This document shows positions 1 through 5,217 of a stretch of DNA of 5,466 nucleotides, piece after piece. The position numbers were made by a program, and so were the translations under genes. The first letter of the stretch is position 1. Each line of letters opens with the position of its first letter. This DNA comes from Bacillota bacterium (GTDB taxonomy: Bacteria > Bacillota > Clostridia > Lachnospirales > Lachnospiraceae), in the NCBI GenBank assembly GCA_023415655.1, contig JAEZKD010000251.1, forward strand, positions 1 to 5,466. Reading direction: 5' to 3'. The notes beneath the pieces are model-generated. The model made no database searches and was not told where the DNA came from. It worked only from the letters and a program-made list of their open reading frames with translations.

Positions 1-117
1 CTGTTAAGCAAAACCATCGATGAAATTAATAAAGGAACCTTTGACGATTATAAATCTGGTCAAGAAGTAGTAACTGCCGTTGCAAACAACAAAACATTAC
101 TATCGGATTGGAAGTAG
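1..117 (+). CDS. C-terminal end of an unrecognised protein (partial, 5' end outside window)
   Basis: An open frame enters from the left edge in frame 1 and ends at TAG (115-117), giving 38 residues. The tail is hydrophilic and helix-like, with the stretch TIDEINKGTFDDYKSGQEVV and the ending LLSDWK. There is no membrane segment and no motif I recognise. The GTF-DDYKSG turn followed by a short helix would suit the end of a periplasmic-binding-type protein, but that is only an impression. It is the only plus-strand gene and converges on the SDR gene, whose stop lies about 118 bp away. The codon pattern is coherent up to the stop, so it is likely a genuine gene end. Function is unknown. Confidence 0.6.
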   Translation: MLSKTIDEINKGTFDDYKSGQEVVTAVANNKTLLSDWK

Positions 118-162
118 CTTTGAATCATACCTTTCGTCTCTGTCATAACTTATAGTTGATAT

Positions 163-207
163 TGATTCTTTTTGAGCAGAGCTATTATGCTCTGCTCAAT
201 TGAATCA
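163..207. terminator. Long inverted repeat in convergent gap, possible bidirectional transcription stop
   Basis: A perfect 11 bp stem (172-182 with 189-199, arms TTGAGCAGAGC/GCTCTGCTCAA) closes a 6-base loop. It is extended by a second 6 bp stem (163-168 TGATTC with 202-207 GAATCA) across a small 3x2 internal loop. It lies 45 bp after the plus-strand stop and 28 bp after the SDR stop, where a shared terminator is expected. Neither strand has a clean U-tract right after the stem, so it is not a textbook intrinsic terminator. Confidence 0.5.
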
Positions 208-208
208 G

Positions 209-230
209 CTTTCACTCGTTTTGATGAAAG
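209..230. repeat. Small inverted repeat next to the SDR stop
   Basis: CTTTCA (209-214) and TGAAAG (225-230) form a 6 bp stem with a 10-base loop. It sits 5 bp beyond the SDR stop codon and directly against the larger inverted repeat at 163-207. It may add to 3' end formation or protection of the SDR transcript. It is AT-rich and weak, so chance is possible. Confidence 0.25.
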
Positions 231-235
231 TAATA

Positions 236-1072
236 TTATTTATCTACTGCAATTGGTTGTCTCCCATTAATGTCAGAAAATCCATACTTTAAGCCTATAT
301 CTCCAGTACGTAGAACCTTACCGCTTTGTTCAATGGCACTATCATCCTGTTCCAAAGCAGCAACACAGCGCCCGACAAACTGCGGTGTTTCCATTTCTTC
401 TAAGCAAAGAGAGGAGTCATATTTAGCGAGTTCAATCATTCCCTCAGTTAAAACATTACCTGGATAGATTGAGAACATCTTAACCCCATATTTTTTTAGT
501 TCATAAGCAGCATCGCAAGTGAATTTATTCGTTGCTGCCTTAAACAACCCATTTGCTACATTTAACCAATATTTCTCAGCACTAATATATGATATATTCA
601 CGATCAAACCACTCTTCTGTTTTACCATCATTTGAGCAGCGTAACGACTTGCAAGATAATTAGAGCGTAATCCCACCCTGTGAAGATCATCATACAATGA
701 CATTGGCTGCTCCCAAAATGGTGTCTGAAAAAAATATCCATTCATAATATGACTCGCAGCTGCCCAAGCATTATTCACCAAAATATCAATTCTTCCATAT
801 TCCTTCTGAACTCGTTCAAACAGTTCCTGAATGTCCTCATCCTTAGAAAAGTCACAACGATGGGCGATTCCGATTCCTCCCAATCGATTCACTTCGCTTG
901 CAGTTTCATGTATTGTCGTATTTTTCAAAAAATCAGGAAGTCCTTCTGAGCTTTCTGTTCTTCCGGTTACGTACACGGTAGCTCCATATTCTCCTAATTC
1001 TAATGCCACACCTTTACCAATTCCTCGACTAGCACCTGTTACAACTACAACCTTTCCTTTTAAATCATACAT
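236..1072 (-). CDS. DHRS1-like short-chain dehydrogenase/reductase with Asn in place of the catalytic Tyr
   Basis: This is a 278-residue classical-type SDR, predicted cytosolic and NAD(P)-dependent. Visible motifs are the Rossmann glycine motif TGASRGIG (12-19), a CDF acidic segment (73-75), NNAWA (100-104) and the IYPGNVLTE loop (202-210). The stretch from FWE (119-121) through VGLRSNYL (133-140) resembles the DHRS1 subgroup. Ser161 and Lys178 align with the catalytic Ser and Lys. The residue four before the Lys is Asn174 (AAT, 551-553), where the family has Tyr. Normal oxidoreductase chemistry is therefore doubtful. The upstream ATG at 1105 abuts its GGAGG with no spacing. The ATG at 1072 has GGAGG seven bases ahead and begins with the usual MYDLKGKVVVVTG, so I chose it. 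The gene lies 63 bp downstream of the AraC-type regulator on the same strand, with no obvious terminator between them. Substrate unknown. Confidence 0.9.
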   Translation of the reverse strand: MYDLKGKVVVVTGASRGIGKGVALELGEYGATVYVTGRTESSEGLPDFLKNTTIHETASEVNRLGGIGIAHRCDFSKDEDIQELFERVQKEYGRIDILVNNAWAAASHIMNGYFFQTPFWEQPMSLYDDLHRVGLRSNYLASRYAAQMMVKQKSGLIVNISYISAEKYWLNVANGLFKAATNKFTCDAAYELKKYGVKMFSIYPGNVLTEGMIELAKYDSSLCLEEMETPQFVGRCVAALEQDDSAIEQSGKVLRTGDIGLKYGFSDINGRQPIAVDK

Positions 1073-1079
1073 CTTACAA

Positions 1080-1084
1080 CCTCC
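1080..1084 (-). promoter_or_regulatory. Ribosome binding site that sets the SDR start
   Basis: GGAGG on the minus strand lies seven bases before the ATG at 1072, an ideal spacing. A second GGAGG directly abuts the ATG at 1105 and is too close to serve that codon. This favours the 278-residue protein over a 289-residue one. Confidence 0.75.
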
Positions 1085-1135
1085 GATCAATTTGAAGAAT
1101 AGCATCCTCCTGATCCCTATGATAGCTTATGATTT

Positions 1136-2014
1136 CTACTCTTGCATGACGTTTTTTGCTGTATTGATTGGAGCTTTTATAGGTACTAGTATTTTTACAT
1201 CCTTTATATCCTTGAGATTATAAATATCCAACATACCAACTTCACTGGCCCCAAGTTCTATTTCCTTTAATATAATCCAACGATATAAATCCTCAACAAA
1301 GGTGCTTCTAATCTCAAGCATCTCACCATAGTAATGAAAACAAGCATACCAGCCTTCATATAGATTGTAAGCCATTAACCTTTGATCTTTTTCTTCCTCT
1401 GATACGATTCCACCAAAAAACACAGAATACCCACGATCAGTTCCATTGCAGCTCACAATACTATAAAACTGATTTTCCGTAAGAGCTTTCGAATAACGTT
1501 GTACAAAATCACTTCCTGTAACAAATAATTTTTCCTCAAAATCAGAACTCGTTTCATTTACTTCTATCATTATCCCATACAGAATTTTCGTTTCCATATA
1601 CATAAATGAATGTTTCAAAGTCAAGGATCCCTTCGTATTCGAAAAATCCCTTATCACAACATTAAGCTTTGATATCTTATCAATCTCCATATCACTGTTT
1701 CGATAAGCAGAGGGAGATATGCCAAATTGCTTTTGAAATGCTCGGCAGAATACTTCAGGACTGTTATATCCGTAATCCATCGCTACACTTGTTATTGTAC
1801 AGTCTGATGTTTTCAGTTTTTCTGCAACTAATGTCAACTTTCGTCCTTGGATGTACTGTTTGATACTGTAACCACACAAGATTTTGAAAATTCTACTGAA
1901 ATGAAATTCAGATAAATAGAAGTTTTTTGATAATTCCTGTAATGTCAAGGCTTCCGTAATATGTTCCTCAATATGCTCAATTACCTGATTCATCAGCTGA
2001 AGATATGAATTCAA
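1136..2014 (-). CDS. AraC-family transcriptional regulator with C-terminal GyrI-like effector-binding domain
   Basis: A 292-residue DNA-binding regulator. The N-terminal AraC/XylS domain (about 5-106) has two helix-turn-helix units: LTLQELSKNFYLSEFHFSRI (23-42) and a second at about 73-97 with the family signature YGYNSPEVFCRAFQKQFG followed by SPSAYR. After a linker, residues about 135-281 form a GyrI-like (AraC effector-binding) domain, recognised by YEGWYACFHYYG (219-230), LYRWI (243-247), LDIYN (262-266) and the final strand VKILVPIK (273-280). This domain order (HTH first, ligand pocket second) is that of Rob-type regulators, which sense small, often hydrophobic, compounds. The start is TTG (2014), supported by GAGG six bases upstream. 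The first in-frame ATG (codon 8) has no ribosome binding site. The gene precedes the SDR on the same strand, so it probably controls that gene, itself, or both. The ligand cannot be read from sequence. Confidence 0.92.
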   Translation of the reverse strand: MNSYLQLMNQVIEHIEEHITEALTLQELSKNFYLSEFHFSRIFKILCGYSIKQYIQGRKLTLVAEKLKTSDCTITSVAMDYGYNSPEVFCRAFQKQFGISPSAYRNSDMEIDKISKLNVVIRDFSNTKGSLTLKHSFMYMETKILYGIMIEVNETSSDFEEKLFVTGSDFVQRYSKALTENQFYSIVSCNGTDRGYSVFFGGIVSEEEKDQRLMAYNLYEGWYACFHYYGEMLEIRSTFVEDLYRWIILKEIELGASEVGMLDIYNLKDIKDVKILVPIKAPINTAKNVMQE

Positions 2015-2020
2015 TCTCTA

Positions 2021-2024
2021 CCTC
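2021..2024 (-). promoter_or_regulatory. Ribosome binding site supporting a TTG start for the AraC-type regulator
   Basis: Minus-strand GAGG lies six bases before TTG (2014-2012). The first ATG, seven codons further in, is preceded by CTTCAGCTG with no Shine-Dalgarno match, so TTG is the better start. Rare TTG starts often keep regulator levels low. Confidence 0.6.
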
Positions 2025-2049
2025 GTTTCTTACTAGGTCTAATAATTTC

Positions 2050-2082
2050 GTTATAGTTATATTTTATGGTTTACCGATTCAA
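2050..2082 (-). promoter_or_regulatory. Possible weak promoter of the regulator-SDR unit
   Basis: On the minus strand, TTGAAT (2082-2077) is followed after 15 bases by TATAAC (2061-2056), and a second TATAAC lies at 2055-2050. Spacings of 15 and 21 are both off the 17-base optimum, so this is tentative. It is placed correctly, about 40-70 bp ahead of the TTG start. An activator-dependent promoter would be expected to look like this. Confidence 0.2.
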
Positions 2083-2100
2083 TTATTACTGAGCAATTAA

Positions 2101-2188
2101 AGCGATTTATAAAAGTGCTGTATGAAGGTATATAAATCGTTGCCGCACCCGCATAGCGGGTGGTTTTATGCTTCGCATGGATGCATAA
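2101..2188. repeat. Cluster of three consecutive inverted repeats between rph and the regulator
   Basis: Three stems follow one another. The first is AGCGATTTATA (2101-2111) with TATAAATCGTT (2131-2141), 11 pairs including one G-T and a 19-base loop. The second is CACCCGC (2146-2152) with GCGGGTG (2156-2162), 7 perfect pairs around ATA. The third is TTATGC (2166-2171) with GCATAA (2183-2188), with an alternative small ATGC-TTC-GCAT hairpin inside. The GC-rich middle stem is followed by GTTTTA on the plus strand, so its terminator polarity faces away from the genes. On the minus strand, downstream of rph, no U-tract follows. It may end rph transcription by structure alone, or be a mobile palindromic (REP/MITE-like or IS200/IS605-end-like) relic. 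The spacer otherwise shows nothing coding. Confidence 0.55.
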
Positions 2189-2213
2189 TCTAATGTCCCA
2201 AGATAAAATAGTA

Positions 2214-4823
2214 CTATAGAATTTCTACATATCCTTCTGTTCCATTGATGCGAATTCGTTGTCCATCTTTTATCAAATTAGTAGCATTTTCTACTCCAAT
2301 AACAGCTGGTAAGCCATATTCACGAGTGATAACTGCTCCATGTGTATGCAGTCCACCAACTTCTGTAACCAGACCTTTGATAGATACAAATAGTGGTGTC
2401 CAACTTGGGTCAGTAAACTTGGTTACTAATATATCTCCCTTTTCCAAATTAGCATCTTCTATATCCAAGATGACACGGGCTCTTCCCTCTACAACTCCAG
2501 AAGATACTGAAAGACCCACAAGGGCTTTGTCTGGGAGATTTTCTCGCAGGTACACACCTGTAATTATTTCTCCATCCGATGTGATAACACGTGGAGGAGT
2601 AAGTTTTTCATAGAATCTGTACTCTTCTTTCGCTTTACGGATCATCTCATAATCCAGTTTATTTGTGCTTACAACTTCGCGAAGTTCTTCAAAAGTGAGA
2701 TAGTAGATATCTTCTTTTTCGTGAATAACATTGGCTTGTACGAGACGTTGCGCTTCTTTCAGTAACGCCTGCTTATAAAGAAAGTAACAACTAACAATAC
2801 CGTATTTTGGATATTCACGATATCCACTAAAATTCCGTAGTAGGTCGATTACTCTTTTTGCTTCCTTTGCTTTTCTTTCACCATCTGGTGTCAGTTTCAA
2901 TTGATCTAATAACTCTTGCTCTTTCTTCAAAGCTTCCTGTTGACCTTGCTCAAATTTCCGTTTGCTAGCATTCGGTTCGAAATTTTTAAGGTTATTAAGT
3001 ATCATTGGGATAAGTGTAATTGGTTTTTCACTCCATCGAGGTTTCGTAATATCAATTTCTCCAACACATCTCATTCCATATTTTTTGAGATAAGTATCGA
3101 TTGCTTCTCTAGTTTGCTGGCCGCCATCAAACTTAACTATTACATCCAAAAAGTTATCGTCTTTTACGTGTTTTAAATAATCAATTAATTTAGGATAAGG
3201 ACGAATCACATCAGCAATATCCAATAACTCCAAACCCATTTCTGAAGTTATGTTGTTTTGTACCGATTGAGTAAGCGGACCTGCTACGTTTTTTTCACCT
3301 AACCATTCATACATTCTTTCATTGATCCATGATGTAGCATTTGCAATCGTCATAATCACAGCCATACTTTGTGGGTCAAATGTAATTTTCTTTAATTCTT
3401 GAAAATCTTGCTGAAGAAAATCAAACAACTCTGTTCCAGATTTGGTTTGGATGTTTTGTCTTAACGATTCCATGTATATTTGATTTTTTTTAATTAAATC
3501 AGAAACAATGTTTGGATCGTTTTCAATCTGTGCGTGAAATCCCTCCCATGATATATCATTATTATTGCTATCAGGATCTTGTTCTTTTTTATCGATTGAT
3601 AAACATTTTATATAATTTCGTTCTATGATGGTCATGAGTGCATCTTTTATGAGCGGATCGTGCTGTCCCATATTTTTTAGTATCATTTCTCTACTGTCAG
3701 GGGAAGCAAGCATACGGGCAACATCCACAAATTGCCTTCCACCAGCAATAAACATAGTCCCGGCCGATGTTAACTGACGTATCGACAGTCCTAATGGCTT
3801 TAATGCGTTAGTCATCATTTGTTGATGCCCGACAGATACATATACATGATTTTCTTCATCATCTGCTTGAGGAATAGGATATAATGTTGTAATTGGTCGG
3901 CTTTGGACTACATAAAATGTATCATCAACCAAACACCATTCGATGTCCTGGGGACTATTAAACTGTTCTTCAACCTTTCTACCCATGCTCTCAAGCTGTA
4001 CAATCTGTTCATCCATCAATACCTGCCGATTCTGTAGCTCAAGTTCTACTTCCTGTTCTTTCGTACCACCCTCTTCTAATGCATAAATAGCCAGCTTTTT
4101 GGTAGATATCTTCTTTTCGATTACCTTACCGTTCTGCACTTTGTAAATATCAGCATTCACCAAACCCGAGACCAATGCTTCACCAAGTCCGAAGCTTGCA
4201 TCAATAGACACCACTTTTCGATTGCCCGTGACAGGATCAGCAGTAAACAGAACACCTGACACCTCTGGGAATACCATCTTCTGAACAACAACAGACAAGT
4301 GTACTTGGCGGTGGTCGAAGCCATTTTGCATACGATAAGTTACTGCCCTCTCCGTAAATAACGATGCCCAGCATTTACTAATATGCTTTAGAATTGCATC
4401 CCTTCCGATGATATTCAAATACGAATCCTGTTGGCCTGCAAAGGATGCTCTAGGTAAATCCTCTGCAGTTGCACTGGAGCGCACTGCATAAGCATCGTTC
4501 TCACCATACATTGTTAGATATCTTGCAATCTCTTCTTCGATATCTTTTGATATCGTTATTCCTTCAATGACGTTTCTAATTCTATTGCTTATTTCAATCA
4601 CTTTTTTCCTATCTTCTACTCTGAGCTGTGATAATTCATCTAATAAACCGTTTAGTTCCTGATTATCTTTCGTTCCCTTTTTGTAGGCTTCTGTGCTAAT
4701 ACAAAATCCTTTCGGTACTATAATCCCATCAATCTTGGATAATTCCCCTAGGTTGGCACCTTTTCCCCCTACCATGGAAAGCTTTGTCTTATCAATTTCT
4801 CGAAAATCAAGTACATAACTCAT
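2214..4823 (-). CDS. rph: Rifampin phosphotransferase
   Basis: An 869-residue enzyme, matching the usual length of about 865-870. The family transfers the beta-phosphate of ATP to the C21 hydroxyl of rifamycins, giving inactive 21-phosphorifampin, AMP and phosphate. It has three parts. The ATP-grasp domain (about 1-315) has VGGKGANLGEL (18-28, Lys21), YAVRSSATAEDLP (112-124, Arg115), SGVLFTADPVTG (189-200), DIEWCLVDD (293-301) and QSRPITT (307-313). The rifamycin-binding domain (about 327-750) is mostly helical and sets it apart from PEP synthase, which is otherwise similar. The C-terminal swinging phosphohistidine domain (about 770-869) has GGLHTHGAVITREYGLPAVI (823-842), with His828 the likely phosphocarrier. 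It is cytosolic. The ATG at 4829 is only two bases from AGGAG, while the ATG at 4823 is eight bases away, so I start at 4823. No key motif is missing, so it should be active. The remaining alternative is a related PEP-utilising kinase with another substrate. Confidence 0.92.
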   Translation of the reverse strand: MSYVLDFREIDKTKLSMVGGKGANLGELSKIDGIIVPKGFCISTEAYKKGTKDNQELNGLLDELSQLRVEDRKKVIEISNRIRNVIEGITISKDIEEEIARYLTMYGENDAYAVRSSATAEDLPRASFAGQQDSYLNIIGRDAILKHISKCWASLFTERAVTYRMQNGFDHRQVHLSVVVQKMVFPEVSGVLFTADPVTGNRKVVSIDASFGLGEALVSGLVNADIYKVQNGKVIEKKISTKKLAIYALEEGGTKEQEVELELQNRQVLMDEQIVQLESMGRKVEEQFNSPQDIEWCLVDDTFYVVQSRPITTLYPIPQADDEENHVYVSVGHQQMMTNALKPLGLSIRQLTSAGTMFIAGGRQFVDVARMLASPDSREMILKNMGQHDPLIKDALMTIIERNYIKCLSIDKKEQDPDSNNNDISWEGFHAQIENDPNIVSDLIKKNQIYMESLRQNIQTKSGTELFDFLQQDFQELKKITFDPQSMAVIMTIANATSWINERMYEWLGEKNVAGPLTQSVQNNITSEMGLELLDIADVIRPYPKLIDYLKHVKDDNFLDVIVKFDGGQQTREAIDTYLKKYGMRCVGEIDITKPRWSEKPITLIPMILNNLKNFEPNASKRKFEQGQQEALKKEQELLDQLKLTPDGERKAKEAKRVIDLLRNFSGYREYPKYGIVSCYFLYKQALLKEAQRLVQANVIHEKEDIYYLTFEELREVVSTNKLDYEMIRKAKEEYRFYEKLTPPRVITSDGEIITGVYLRENLPDKALVGLSVSSGVVEGRARVILDIEDANLEKGDILVTKFTDPSWTPLFVSIKGLVTEVGGLHTHGAVITREYGLPAVIGVENATNLIKDGQRIRINGTEGYVEIL

Positions 4824-4831
4824 ACACATCT

Positions 4832-4836
4832 CTCCT
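4832..4836 (-). promoter_or_regulatory. Ribosome binding site that sets the rph start
   Basis: AGGAG on the minus strand lies two bases before the ATG at 4829 and eight before the ATG at 4823. The second gives normal spacing and a protein starting MSYVLDF, like other Rph proteins. Confidence 0.7.
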
Positions 4837-4855
4837 ATCTATAATATTGATTGTT

Positions 4856-4868
4856 AAATTTATCCATG
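4856..4868 (-). repeat. Direct repeat copy 1 in the rph leader
   Basis: The minus-strand sequence CATGGATAAATTT matches 12 of 13 bases with the copy at 4923-4935, 67 bp further from the gene. This copy lies about 33 bp upstream of rph. It contains an ATG opening a 10-codon frame, MDKFNNQYYR, which stops at TAG (4837-4835) overlapping the rph ribosome binding site. No Shine-Dalgarno precedes it. Confidence 0.45.
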
Positions 4869-4922
4869 AAGTAACTATTGTAGTATAACCATTAGAGGTC
4901 AGAAAAAACAGTCTATACTTAC

Positions 4923-4935
4923 AAATCTATCCATG
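4923..4935 (-). repeat. Direct repeat copy 2 in the rph leader
   Basis: The minus-strand sequence CATGGATAGATTT is the partner of the repeat at 4856-4868. It also contains an ATG, opening an 11-codon frame, MDRFVSIDCFF (4934-4899), again with no Shine-Dalgarno. It may be a duplicated regulator site or a small leader duplication. Chance cannot be excluded at this length. Confidence 0.45.
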
Positions 4936-4952
4936 TTATAATTAAGATGGAA

Positions 4953-4968
4953 GAAGTGTATTCACTTC
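4953..4968. promoter_or_regulatory. Operator-like palindrome upstream of rph
   Basis: GAAGTG (4953-4958) and CACTTC (4963-4968) form a perfect 6+6 palindrome around TATT, 130 bp upstream of the rph start. Its right arm overlaps TTGAAG (4970-4965, minus strand), which resembles a -35 box, but no good -10 follows at 16-18 bases. It could be a dimeric repressor site or a small hairpin. No clear rph promoter could be fixed; TATACT (4887-4882) is the best -10 candidate but lacks a -35. Confidence 0.3.
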
Positions 4969-4980
4969 AAGCTCCAGTAA

Positions 4981-5212
4981 TCATTTATATCTTTCAAAAT
5001 ATTTCTCTAGAAATTGTAAAATATCAACTCCATTCAAATATTGCTTTAAGATATCTTCTGCAAAGAAGAAAGGATGGCAAGCATCATCTCACCATCCTCT
5101 TTTAAGGTAATATATTCTCTTTTTCAAATATCACGCTTTCTCTAACTTCTTTTTCTAACGAACATACTTTAACCCTACCACTGTATTTCATTTCAGTTAT
5201 CAACGTCACCAA
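4981..5212 (-). pseudogene. Possible decayed small gene split over three frames
   Basis: Three minus-strand open stretches overlap in order. Frame a (5212-5102) includes LITEMKYSGRVKVCSLEKEV and ends FEKENILP. Frame b (5123-5046) includes EYITLKEDGEMMLAIL. Frame c (5088-4981) includes AEDILKQYLNGVDILQFLEK and ends YFERYK. Each change of frame has the same sign and fits the loss of one base. One could be in the A-run at 5120-5124 and the other in the T-run at 5069-5071. Joined, they give a charged, mostly helical protein of about 75 residues that I do not recognise. No intact start with a ribosome binding site is seen; the candidates are TTG 5212, GTG 5209 and ATG 5191. It follows the kinase stop closely. 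Alternatives are noncoding spacer with chance frames, or homopolymer errors in an intact gene. Confidence 0.35.
5069..5100 (-). terminator. Hairpin with U-rich tail downstream of the kinase gene
   Basis: GGATGG and CCATCC (plus coordinates 5072-5077 and 5092-5097) form 6 perfect pairs around a 14-base loop. On the minus strand the stem extends to 9 pairs with one G-U and runs into a pyrimidine-rich tail (TTTCTTCTTT). It lies about 120 bp past the kinase stop, where a terminator would make sense. It also falls inside the possible pseudogene, and both readings cannot easily be true of an intact gene. Confidence 0.35.
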
Positions 5213-5217
5213 TCTAT

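Noticed and set aside
1073..1105. Upstream ATG giving a longer SDR (289 residues)
   Set aside because: Its GGAGG abuts the ATG with no spacing, and the extra residues do not belong to the SDR fold. The ATG at 1072 has ideal spacing.
831..1223. 130-codon plus-strand open frame
   Set aside because: It lies antisense across the SDR start and the regulator end, has no ribosome binding site, and its sequence is a low-quality shadow of two well-supported genes.
2245..2613. 122-codon plus-strand open frame inside rph
   Set aside because: It is antisense to the conserved swivel domain of Rph. Its composition is explained by the opposite strand and no motif is seen.
2214..4823. Phosphoenolpyruvate synthase or pyruvate phosphate dikinase
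   Set aside because: The domain order and the long helical middle domain between the ATP-grasp and swivel His domains match rifampin phosphotransferase. The PEP/pyruvate TIM-barrel that should follow the swivel domain is absent.
4985..5110. T-box or riboswitch leader
   Set aside because: None of the conserved T-box or common riboswitch sequence elements were seen, and the hairpin at 5069-5100 is better placed downstream of the kinase gene.
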